NCBI GenBank assembly: GCA_019090765.1
Contig: JAHRVJ010000232.1
Location: 1 to 12,991 of the forward strand
DNA: 12,991 nt
Reading direction: 5' to 3'
DNA from: Ilumatobacteraceae bacterium
GTDB taxonomy: Bacteria > Actinomycetota > Acidimicrobiia > Acidimicrobiales > Ilumatobacteraceae
Position numbers and translations under genes: made by a program
The notes under the pieces: generated by a model
What the model was told of the DNA's origin: nothing
Seen by the model: the letters and a program-made list of their open reading frames with translations, nothing else
Database searches by the model: none
In this document: positions 5,462-12,730 of the stretch, in pieces
Layout: each line of letters opens with the position of its first letter
Numbering within the stretch: position 1 is the stretch's first letter

Positions 5462-5488
5462 AGGTTGGGTTGAGGTTTTGGGGTGACC

Positions 5489-5610
5489 AGTTGGGCGACG
5501 GGATCTGGGTGGGGGTTGAGGCCTGGGGCGGTAGATTGGTCGGCTGCTGTATCGACCAGGCGTCCTGTTGAACCGGACGTCATCACGAGACCTGACGAAA
5601 GCCGATCCCC
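5489..5610 (+). promoter_or_regulatory. rplY leader region with a small inverted repeat
   Basis: These 122 bases between the G-rich tail and rplY must hold the start region of rplY. The only structure I see is a six-base inverted repeat TGGTCG (5537-5542) / CGACCA (5553-5558) with a 10-base loop. A weak Shine-Dalgarno-like GAAAG (5597-5601) lies 9 bases before the ATG. No convincing -35/-10 pair is visible. Confidence 0.3.
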
Positions 5611-6282
5611 ATGTCTGAGACTGTTCTCACTGCCGAAGCCGGACGACGTACCGGAAGTTCCGATTCGCGTCGCCTGCGCGCCGCCGACCAGATCCCCGCG
5701 GTGGTGTACGGCCACGGAATGGATCCCCTAAGCGTGTCGGTCGATCGTCGCGAACTACGTCACGCACTATCTGGTGCCGCGGGCATGAACACGATCCTCG
5801 ACCTCACCGTCGGCGGTCAGGTTTACCCGTCGCTGATCAAAGAGATCCAGCGCCACCCGGTGCGCCGCAACGTCCAACACATCGACTTCATCCAGGTCGA
5901 CCTCAACGAAGAGATCGTTGTTGCGATCCCGATCCATCTCGAAGGCGAGGCCAAAGAGGTTTCTGCATTCGGTGGTCTCGTCGACCTTTCGATGCCGGAA
6001 CTACAGGTACGCACCACCCCGCGTAACATCCCCGACGGCCTCACTATTGATGTCAGCGAGATGGACATGGACTCCGTCATCCGCGTCGAAGACCTACCTC
6101 TTCCTGACGGTGTGGAAGCAGTCGCAGAGGCTGACGCTCCAGTCGTCACCGTGCTCACGATGCGTACACCAGTCCTTGATGCCGAGGAAGCCGCAGCCGA
6201 AGAGGCCGCAGCTGAAGCCGCTGAAGGCGGCGAAGGCGAGGGCGGCGACTCAGACGGCGAAGGCGACAGCGACAGCGAGTGA
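5611..6282 (+). CDS. rplY: 50S ribosomal protein L25 (bL25, CTC/TL5 type)
   Basis: L25 binds 5S rRNA in the central protuberance of the 50S subunit; the long CTC form is also a general stress protein in Bacillus. The 223-residue protein has the N-terminal 5S-binding domain (about 1-95: AEAGRRTGSSDSRRLRAADQ, IPAVVYGHG, HIDFIQVDL) and the C-terminal beta domain of the CTC/TL5 family (about 96-190: VAIPIHLEGEAKEV, IPDGLTIDVSEMD, IRVEDLPLPDGV). It ends in a 33-residue tail (191-223) made almost only of Ala, Glu, Gly, Asp and Ser with no basic residue, which is common in actinobacterial members. It sits between prs (now separated by the accessory module) and pth, the conserved prs-ctc-pth order. 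Confidence 0.96.
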   Translation: MSETVLTAEAGRRTGSSDSRRLRAADQIPAVVYGHGMDPLSVSVDRRELRHALSGAAGMNTILDLTVGGQVYPSLIKEIQRHPVRRNVQHIDFIQVDLNEEIVVAIPIHLEGEAKEVSAFGGLVDLSMPELQVRTTPRNIPDGLTIDVSEMDMDSVIRVEDLPLPDGVEAVAEADAPVVTVLTMRTPVLDAEEAAAEEAAAEAAEGGEGEGGDSDGEGDSDSE

Positions 6283-6286
6283 ACTG

Positions 6287-6318
6287 TTGAGCGCGGTCGG
6301 TACCCCGAACGCGCTCAA
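6287..6318 (+). promoter_or_regulatory. Stem-loop between rplY and pth
   Basis: TTGAGCGCG (6287-6295) pairs perfectly with CGCGCTCAA (6310-6318); after one mismatch (G6296/A6309), TCGG (6297-6300) pairs with CCGA (6305-6308) around the tetraloop TACC. That makes a 14-step hairpin with one mismatch. No T-tract follows, so I read it as a possible partial terminator, processing site or stabiliser of the rplY 3' end and not as a strong intrinsic terminator. Confidence 0.6.
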
Positions 6319-6351
6319 CCGGCACCGCCCAAGAGCTGAGCGACATCTGAC

Positions 6352-6963
6352 GTGGGACTCTTCGGACGAGCAGGAAAAGGCGACCCCTTCGATTGGCTTG
6401 TGGTCGGTCTTGGCAACCCTGGGCAAAAGTACGCGCGCACGCGACACAACGTTGGCGAAGAGACCATCGCTCGGCTGGCCGTACACCGAGGAGTCAAGCT
6501 CAAAGGCGGCCGCGACAACGCCCTCGTTGCGGAGACTCGCTTCGGCGACCAGCGGGTCGTGCTCGCGTTTCCACTCACGTTCATGAACGACTCAGGTCAG
6601 GCGGTGAGCGCGCTCGTCCGCCGGTACAGAGTCGAATCACCCGAGCAGCTGATCGTCGTCCACGACGAACTTGATCTGCCGCCAGGCGAACTGAAGATCA
6701 AGGCGGGCGGAGGCCTGGCGGGCCACAACGGCCTACGGTCAATCAAGCAACACCTCAAGTCGCAAGACTTTCTCCGGGTCCGCATTGGTGTCGGCAAACC
6801 AGACGCCAAGGAGTTGGGCAAGGGTCACGTCTTGTCAAAAGTTCCCAGGAGTGAACGGGAGCTGCTCGACATCACCGTCCACGAAGCGGCGGGCGCAGTC
6901 GAAGCAATCATTACTGAAGGTATCGATGCCGCAATGCGACAATTCAATAGCAAGCGAGCCTGA
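6352..6963 (+). CDS. pth: Peptidyl-tRNA hydrolase
   Basis: Pth cleaves the ester bond of peptidyl-tRNAs that drop off ribosomes and so recycles tRNA. The 203-residue protein has all family signatures: GLGNPGQKYARTRHNVG (19-35) with N22 and the catalytic H32, FMNDSGQAV (77-85) with N79, VVHDELDLPPG (102-112) with D105, and GGGLAGHNGLRSI (119-131) with H125 and N126. The GTG start gives about 12 extra residues before the conserved core (MGLFGRAGKGDPFDW), a kind of N-terminal extension often annotated in actinobacteria. A second GTG lies too close to the core to be likely. There is no clear Shine-Dalgarno site. It follows rplY by 69 bases that contain a stem-loop. Confidence 0.96.
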   Translation: MGLFGRAGKGDPFDWLVVGLGNPGQKYARTRHNVGEETIARLAVHRGVKLKGGRDNALVAETRFGDQRVVLAFPLTFMNDSGQAVSALVRRYRVESPEQLIVVHDELDLPPGELKIKAGGGLAGHNGLRSIKQHLKSQDFLRVRIGVGKPDAKELGKGHVLSKVPRSERELLDITVHEAAGAVEAIITEGIDAAMRQFNSKRA

Positions 6964-7014
6964 CGAGCCCACAATGGCCAGCCAACCGCGACCCTTCCGA
7001 CCTCGAACCCGACC

Positions 7015-10000
7015 GTGACCAACGCCAACGCTCCTTTGGGCGAGCTACCAGAACTGCTTCGCGACGAACCGGGCCTCACCCGCGCGTTGGGCGACCCAAC
7101 GGCCCGCCTGGCGATCGTGGAAGTCGCGCGGCCCATTGCAATCGCAGGGCTGGCACACCTCACTGCTCGACGCCCCCTGGTGGTCAGCTGCCCCACAGGC
7201 ACCATGGCTGGGCAACTTGTCGACGACCTCACCCAATTTCTGCCCGATGGCGACGTGGTCCAATTCCCAGGATGGGAAACGCTGCCTTTCGAACGCGTGA
7301 GCCCCAGCGTGGAAACAATGGGCCAAAGGCTTGAGGTTCTCTGGCGGCTGAAAGATCCCGAGCACTGCCCGGCAGTCATCGTGGCCAGCGTGCGCTCACT
7401 GCTCCAGAAACTTGGGCCAGGAGCAACTTCTGTCGAACCAATCACCATCACCCCCGGATCAGAGGTCGACCCCGATGCCCTTTCGGCCAAGCTCGTTGAG
7501 TTTGGCTATCGCCGTGAGGAACTGGTCGAACATCGCGGCGAGTTCGCTCGTCGTGGCGCCATTGTCGACGTCTTCCCCTCCACTGGTGAGCACCCTATCC
7601 GCATCGATCTGTGGGGCGACGAAGTAGACCGGTTGACCAGGTTCGGAGTCAATGACCAACGCTCAACTTCCGATCTTGACGAAGTAAGGATCTTCCCCGC
7701 GCGAGAACTGATGGCAACCGAAGACGTCCGCGACCGAGCCTCCGCGTTGATCGCCACAGAACCGTGGGGACGCGAACAATGGGAGCGACTTGCCGAGGGC
7801 GCCACATTCGACGGGATGGAAAGCTGGCTTCCCTGGCTTGTCGACGACAACGTGTTGCTCACCGACGTGCTGCCCGAGTCGGCCAAGGTGATCCTCGTTG
7901 AACCTCGCCGGATGCGCGACCGCGCCGCCGACCTCATTGCTGAGGAGGACGACCTCGCCCGCACACTCGCTTCAACCTGGGCCCGCGAACCTGACCGCGC
8001 GTTTCCCCGCCTGCACTCCGACCCCGACACACTGCTAACCGCGGCGGGCTCCTTCTGGTCAATCGATTCCACCGCTGACTCACCCGACACGCCACTTGTC
8101 GAGGCTTCCGGATGGGGACCGGTTGCCGGAGACGGCTCGGGCCTAACCGACCGCCTCACCCAACTAATCGGGCAGGGTTTCAAAGTTGTTGTCGCTGCCG
8201 ATGGGGCCGGATCAGCCAATCGGCTCCACTCGTTGCTGCTCGATCACGGCCTCGACTTCCCGGTTGTCGCCGAACCCGGCGAGACCGATCTCCCAAGCGG
8301 GGGAAGCATCACAGTCGCGCCACTTCATCGCGGTTGCACCATCCCCAACGCTCAAGTCGCGATCATCGCCGAGAGTGACCTCACCGGCCGCCGACGAGCC
8401 CACCGGAGAGCACGTAAGCAAAACCGCTCTGAGTCGAGCACTTTCGAGGACCTCAAGACCGGCAACTTCGTCGTTCACCACCAACACGGGGTCGGCAAGT
8501 ACGAGGGAATGGTCAAGCGGGCCATTGGCGGTGTCGAACGTGATTACTTGCTGATCTCCTACAAGGGCGGTGACAAACTTTACGTTCCATCGGACCAGAT
8601 CGACACGTTGCGACAGTTTGTTGGAGGCGAAGCACCCAAGCTCCATCGGCTCGGCGGTTCGGAGTTCTCGAAAAGCAAGAGTCGGGTCCGTTCAGCGGTT
8701 CGAGAGATCGCCCAGGAGCTTGTTGTCCTCTACCAAAAACGCGTCAACGCCGAAGGTCACTCATTCGCACAAGACACCCCGTGGCAGTCCGAGATGGAAG
8801 ATGCCTTCCCGTTCGTAGAGACCCCTGACCAGGCAAAGGCCATTGTCGAGATCAAACAAGACATGGAGCTGGCGTTCCCGATGGACCGCTTGATCTGCGG
8901 AGACGTCGGATTCGGTAAGACAGAAGTCGCCATTCGCGCCGCGTTCAAGGCCATCCAAGACGGCAAGCAAGTTGCGGTACTCGCCCCCACCACGCTGCTC
9001 GCAACACAACACGGCAATACGTTCGCCGACCGCTTCGCCGGGTACCCGGTCCGCGTCGAGGTGCTGTCACGATTCCTCACCGCAGGCCAAGCCAAGAAAG
9101 TCATCGAGGGTGTAAAGACTGGCGAAGTCGATTGCATCATCGGCACTCACCGGCTCCTAGCGAACGATGTGAAATTCAAAGATCTTGGCTTGCTCATCGT
9201 CGACGAGGAACAGCGTTTCGGTGTGCAGCACAAAGAAACGATGAAGAAGATGAAGACCAACGTCGACGTGCTGACGCTGACCGCAACGCCGATCCCGCGC
9301 ACGCTTGAAATGTCGCTCGTGGGGATTCGCGATCTGTCGCTCCTGCAAACACCGCCCGCGGACCGCCAACCGATCCTCACCTACGTCGGCGAATACGAAG
9401 AACGTGTGGCGATCGAGTCGATCCGGCGAGAACTGCTCCGTGAGGGACAGGTCTTTTGGGTTCACAATCGGGTGCAGTCGATTGAAACGGCCGCCAGCCG
9501 CCTTCGCCAACTCGTACCCGAAGCGCGGATCGCCGTCGCTCATGGCCAAATGGATGAGGGAACCCTGGAAACGACCGTTCAAGACTTCTGGGACGGCCAA
9601 TACGACGTACTCGTATGCACAACAATCATCGAGTCGGGCATCGACATGCCCACGGTCAACACGCTTGTGGTGGAGCGGTCAGACCTACTCGGGCTCGGCC
9701 AAATGCACCAGCTGCGCGGGCGTGTCGGACGCTCAGGCCAACGGGCCTACGCCTACCTGTTCTACCCGCGTGACAAAGTCCTCAGCGAAGAGGCCTACGA
9801 GCGGCTACGTACAATCGGCGAGTCAACCGATCTCGGCTCCGGTTTCAGAATCGCGATGCGCGACCTCGAAATTCGCGGAGCCGGCAACCTGCTCGGCGAA
9901 TCGCAGTCGGGCCATATTGCATCAGTGGGCTACGACCTCTACTGCCAGATGGTTACTGAAGCGGTTAGCGAGTTGAAGGGCGAGCCTGCCCCCGATCAGC

Positions 10001-10431
10001 CGCAGGAACTCAAGCTCGATGTTCCAAGTGACTCGTTCCTGCCTACCGACTATGTGGCGAAAGAGGAACTCCGTTTGGAGGCCTATCGCAGACTGGCTGT
10101 GGTCACCACCGCCGAAGAGGTCGACGACATCAGAACGGAATGGGAAGATCGGTACGGCCCCCTCCCCGCCCCTGCCGCGGCATTGCTTGAGGTGGGCCGG
10201 TTACGCGCCGAATGCCACCGCCTCGGCATCACCGACATGCAGATTTCCAGTACCACTGCAAAGCTTTCCCCCATCGAACTGAAGCTGAGCGAATCAATGC
10301 GGCTGCGCAGGATATCTAAAGGCGCGAAATACAAAGAGGACTTGGGCCAACTCGTGCTGCCCTTGCCGCGCAAGACTGATCCCTCCGCATATCTGGTGCA
10401 GTTCCTTTGCGATCTCGTGCCCGCCGAATAG
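7015..10431 (+). CDS. mfd: Transcription-repair coupling factor Mfd
   Basis: Mfd binds RNA polymerase stalled at DNA damage, pushes it off with its ATP-driven translocase and recruits UvrA. The 1138-residue protein (E. coli 1148) has every module in order: the UvrB-like N-terminal part (about 1-350, with PFERVSPSVETMGQRLEVLW and RRGAIVDVFPSTGEHPIRID), the CarD-like RNA-polymerase-interacting domain (about 480-540, TGNFVVHHQHGVGKYEG), the RecG-like translocase with Walker A GDVGFGKT (629-636), DEEQ (730-733), TATPIPRT (756-763) and MHQLRGRVGRSG (897-908), the relay motif RGAGNLLGESQSGH (954-967) and a C-terminal TRCF/D7 domain (about 1000-1130). The GTG start at 7015 has no Shine-Dalgarno site; the distance to pth is 51 bases. 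Several long antisense frames over it are shadows. Confidence 0.98.
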   Translation: MTNANAPLGELPELLRDEPGLTRALGDPTARLAIVEVARPIAIAGLAHLTARRPLVVSCPTGTMAGQLVDDLTQFLPDGDVVQFPGWETLPFERVSPSVETMGQRLEVLWRLKDPEHCPAVIVASVRSLLQKLGPGATSVEPITITPGSEVDPDALSAKLVEFGYRREELVEHRGEFARRGAIVDVFPSTGEHPIRIDLWGDEVDRLTRFGVNDQRSTSDLDEVRIFPARELMATEDVRDRASALIATEPWGREQWERLAEGATFDGMESWLPWLVDDNVLLTDVLPESAKVILVEPRRMRDRAADLIAEEDDLARTLASTWAREPDRAFPRLHSDPDTLLTAAGSFWSIDSTADSPDTPLVEASGWGPVAGDGSGLTDRLTQLIGQGFKVVVAADGAGSANRLHSLLLDHGLDFPVVAEPGETDLPSGGSITVAPLHRGCTIPNAQVAIIAESDLTGRRRAHRRARKQNRSESSTFEDLKTGNFVVHHQHGVGKYEGMVKRAIGGVERDYLLISYKGGDKLYVPSDQIDTLRQFVGGEAPKLHRLGGSEFSKSKSRVRSAVREIAQELVVLYQKRVNAEGHSFAQDTPWQSEMEDAFPFVETPDQAKAIVEIKQDMELAFPMDRLICGDVGFGKTEVAIRAAFKAIQDGKQVAVLAPTTLLATQHGNTFADRFAGYPVRVEVLSRFLTAGQAKKVIEGVKTGEVDCIIGTHRLLANDVKFKDLGLLIVDEEQRFGVQHKETMKKMKTNVDVLTLTATPIPRTLEMSLVGIRDLSLLQTPPADRQPILTYVGEYEERVAIESIRRELLREGQVFWVHNRVQSIETAASRLRQLVPEARIAVAHGQMDEGTLETTVQDFWDGQYDVLVCTTIIESGIDMPTVNTLVVERSDLLGLGQMHQLRGRVGRSGQRAYAYLFYPRDKVLSEEAYERLRTIGESTDLGSGFRIAMRDLEIRGAGNLLGESQSGHIASVGYDLYCQMVTEAVSELKGEPAPDQPQELKLDVPSDSFLPTDYVAKEELRLEAYRRLAVVTTAEEVDDIRTEWEDRYGPLPAPAAALLEVGRLRAECHRLGITDMQISSTTAKLSPIELKLSESMRLRRISKGAKYKEDLGQLVLPLPRKTDPSAYLVQFLCDLVPAE

Positions 10432-10472
10432 TTATGCGCTGCGGAGAGTCTCTGGGGTTCAGCGTTCGCCGC

Positions 10473-10478
10473 TAGCCT
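10473..10478 (+). promoter_or_regulatory. Possible -10 element for a leaderless lipoprotein transcript
   Basis: TAGCCT (TANNNT) lies 7 bases before GTG 10486, the same distance as TAGCGT before the ispE GTG. No Shine-Dalgarno site is present. The -35 is not recognisable, so this is a tentative call. Confidence 0.28.
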
Positions 10479-10485
10479 GCCGATC

Positions 10486-11217
10486 GTGCGTAGACGCTCG
10501 ACAACAGCCCTGTTCTCCTTGGTTCTGGCCGCGCTGGTCGCAGGTTGCGGCACATTTTCTGACAGCAATGCCATCGCCAGAGTGAACGACACTGAGTTGA
10601 CCCAAGACGATTTCGAGGCACAGCTCACTGAGCTAGGGGTGACCGGCGAAGCTGTGATCGCGCTCGACCCGGTTCGTGGCGAGATCACCAGGTGGATTCA
10701 GAGCGAGCTGGGTGCCGCGGGTCTCGTGGCAGGCGTGTACAACGCCGGAGTTCTGGAAAGTGGCGTCACCTGTCTCTCCGCGATTGTCGTTGGCGACGCT
10801 GATACAGCCGAGTCAGTCACGGCCGACCTCGCTTCGGGAACCGACTTCGCGACGGTCTACGCCAACGCGAACATCGACCCGGGACTCGACGCGATCCAAG
10901 GCAACCTTCCTTGTTCAAGCACCGAGGACTTGGCGGCCAATGCGGGGCAAGTCGTCGTTGACACCGCGGCGCTGGCCTCCTCTGCGGCACCGATCCATGC
11001 TGCCTCAATCGTTGATCCTGCGGGCACCGAAGTGGGCGTCGTCGTATTGGTCTTCCGTACATATGAGGCACTCACCGACGAAGATCGTGTGTTGATCTTG
11101 AACACCCTTGACATCTCTTCGCAGCTGGCAAACTCCATTGCCAACGCTGATATCTACGTCGACCCCCGCTACGGCACATTCGATTCAGCCACCGGCCAAG
11201 TCATCGGTCTCGGCTGA
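10486..11217 (+). CDS. SurA/parvulin-like lipoprotein (putative extracytoplasmic peptidyl-prolyl isomerase)
   Basis: The 243-residue protein starts with a lipoprotein signal: MRRRSTT, a hydrophobic stretch (8-19) and the lipobox LVAGC (17-21), so C21 should carry the lipid on the outer face of the membrane. After the anchor, AIARVNDTELTQDDFEAQL (29-47) matches the SurA/PrsA N-terminal pattern. Residues about 94-195 look like a worn parvulin domain: CLSAIVVGDADTAESV, LASGTDFATVYANANIDPG, then GNLPCSS and VGVVVLVFRTYEAL. C96 and C143 are the only cysteines seen after the anchor and could form a disulfide. Catalytic competence as an isomerase is doubtful; a holdase role is an alternative. It lies between mfd and mazG, which fits a SurA/PrsA-like gene that travels with this cluster in some lineages. 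GTG start, probably leaderless. Confidence 0.8.
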   Translation: MRRRSTTALFSLVLAALVAGCGTFSDSNAIARVNDTELTQDDFEAQLTELGVTGEAVIALDPVRGEITRWIQSELGAAGLVAGVYNAGVLESGVTCLSAIVVGDADTAESVTADLASGTDFATVYANANIDPGLDAIQGNLPCSSTEDLAANAGQVVVDTAALASSAAPIHAASIVDPAGTEVGVVVLVFRTYEALTDEDRVLILNTLDISSQLANSIANADIYVDPRYGTFDSATGQVIGLG

Positions 11218-11223
11218 CCGTTC

Positions 11224-11230
11224 GAAGAGG
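11224..11230 (+). promoter_or_regulatory. Ribosome binding site of mazG
   Basis: GAAGAGG lies 10 bases before GTG 11241 and supports that start, 23 bases after the lipoprotein stop. Confidence 0.6.
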
Positions 11231-11240
11231 CAACATCATC

Positions 11241-12689
11241 GTGGGCGACCTTCCGCGCGTCGTGGTGGTGGGCCTGGGTCCCGGTGGCCTAGAGCACGTC
11301 ACCGAAGAAACCCGACGCACTCTCGAACAAGCCCCTCACCGATACCTCCGCACCGCCCAACACCCCTCTGCGGCGCTCGTCGAACACGCGACAACGTTCG
11401 ATCATCTGTACGAGGCTGCTGACACCTTCGACGACGTTTACCGCGCCATCGTCGACGAATTGGTGATCGCGGCAACCGAGTTTGGTGAGATCGTCTATGC
11501 GGTTCCGGGTTCACCAATCGTTCTCGAGCGAACTGTTCGCGACCTCCGCAACCGCGACGACATCGAATGTGTCATCCAGCCAGCGATGTCTTTTCTTGAC
11601 GTTGCCTGGGCCCGCCTCGGTATCGACCCAGTCGAGTCGGGCGTCCGGCTCATCGACGGCCATCAATTCTCAACGGCGGCCGCCGGTGAGAGGGGTCCCC
11701 TACTTGTGGCCCACACGCACGCCAACTGGGTGTTGTCGGAGATCAAGCTCGCGGTCGACGACGCCACCGGTGACGAAGCAGTGACGATCCTGCAAGCACT
11801 TGGCACCCCTAGCGAGAAGATCGTCACCACGACATGGTCCGAACTGGATCGCACACTCGAAGCCGACCATCTCACTTCGATCTACATCCCTGAGCTGGCA
11901 ACACCCGTAGGGTCCACCTACGTACGGTTCCACGAACTCACGCGCACCCTGCGCGAGCGCTGCCCTTGGGACATCGAGCAGACCCACAAGTCGCTTATTC
12001 CTCACCTACTGGAAGAGACCTATGAGGTTGTCGATGCTTTGCAGAACCTCGACCCGGACAATCCAATCACTGATGAGGACCTGATCGAAGAACTCGGTGA
12101 CCTGCTGTATCAAATCGAATTCCACGCAACCATCGCCGAGCAAGAGGGGCGCTTCACGATCACCGACGTCACCACCGGCATCCACGACAAGCTCGTGCGG
12201 CGACACCCGCATGTGTTCGGTGACATCAGCGTCGACGGTTCAGCAGAGGCCCTCGCGAACTGGGATGAAATCAAGCGCACCGAAAAGGGTCGAACATCAG
12301 TGTTCGATGGAATTCCACGCTCGATGCCCGCATTGTCGTATGCCGCGAAAGTCTCCGGCAAGGCCGCCAAAGTGGGATTCGATTGGCCTGACGTAAGCGG
12401 CGCCTTCGCCAAAATCGCCGAGGAAAGTGGCGAGCTACAAGCAGCAATCGACAGCGGCGACGAACCCCACACCCGTGAGGAACTGGGCGACCTACTGTTC
12501 GCAGTAGTCAACGTTGCGCGGCATCTACAGATCGACCCCGAACTCGCCCTCAGGGCCGCGACCGACAAGTTCCGCGAGCGTTTCGAAGGCGTGGAGCGGC
12601 TCGCCGCGCAGCGTTCGATCAAGCTGCGTGAAGCTGACCTGGAAACACTCGACGAACTCTGGGAACTAGTCAAGCAGAGCAACACTTAG
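11241..12689 (+). CDS. mazG: YabN-type fusion: tetrapyrrole-methylase-like domain plus MazG nucleotide pyrophosphohydrolase
   Basis: MazG hydrolyses (d)NTPs to monophosphates and pyrophosphate and so clears non-canonical or excess nucleotides. The 482-residue protein has an N-terminal SAM-methylase-fold domain (about 5-225: VVVVGLGPGGLEHVT, LRTAQHPSA, YAVPGSPIVLERTV), as in Bacillus YabN, where its substrate is unknown. Two MazG repeats follow. The first has CPWD (241-244), EExxE at 258-262 and ELGD (284-287). The second has EESGE (394-398) and EELGD (413-417), both metal-binding patterns. The link HPHVFGD-NWDEIKRTEK between repeats is typical. It closes the cluster as yabN closes the pth-mfd-yabM-yabN cluster of Bacillus. 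The GTG start has a fair ribosome binding site. No terminator is seen in the 41 bases before the convergent gene. Confidence 0.95.
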   Translation: MGDLPRVVVVGLGPGGLEHVTEETRRTLEQAPHRYLRTAQHPSAALVEHATTFDHLYEAADTFDDVYRAIVDELVIAATEFGEIVYAVPGSPIVLERTVRDLRNRDDIECVIQPAMSFLDVAWARLGIDPVESGVRLIDGHQFSTAAAGERGPLLVAHTHANWVLSEIKLAVDDATGDEAVTILQALGTPSEKIVTTTWSELDRTLEADHLTSIYIPELATPVGSTYVRFHELTRTLRERCPWDIEQTHKSLIPHLLEETYEVVDALQNLDPDNPITDEDLIEELGDLLYQIEFHATIAEQEGRFTITDVTTGIHDKLVRRHPHVFGDISVDGSAEALANWDEIKRTEKGRTSVFDGIPRSMPALSYAAKVSGKAAKVGFDWPDVSGAFAKIAEESGELQAAIDSGDEPHTREELGDLLFAVVNVARHLQIDPELALRAATDKFRERFEGVERLAAQRSIKLREADLETLDELWELVKQSNT

Positions 12690-12730
12690 GCCCGACAACG
12701 AGCAAGTCGAATCCGACCAACTCACGGCTA

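Larger units (their letters stand above)
4193..5488. mobile_element. Putative palindrome-bracketed nuclease module inserted between prs and rplY
   Basis: One nuclease-like gene (4391-5335) is bracketed by two palindrome doublets centred at 4251/4323 and 5346/5418. Both doublets have 72-bp spacing and lie in opposite orientation. G-rich tails containing GGGATGGG or GGGTTGAGG point outward on both sides. The flanking genes prs and rplY are adjacent in the ancestral gene order, so the module looks like an insertion. I find no obvious target-site duplication and no known transposase. Outer limits are taken from the ends of the G-rich tails and are approximate. Mobility is an inference. Confidence 0.4.

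Noticed and set aside
4193..5488. Classical insertion sequence
   Set aside because: The protein is not a known transposase and I could find no target-site duplication outside the palindromes.
896..10470. Identical CAGCGTTCGCC before ispE (896-906) and the lipoprotein gene (10460-10470)
   Set aside because: An 11-base match is expected several times by chance in a window of this size, and its distance to the start codons differs.
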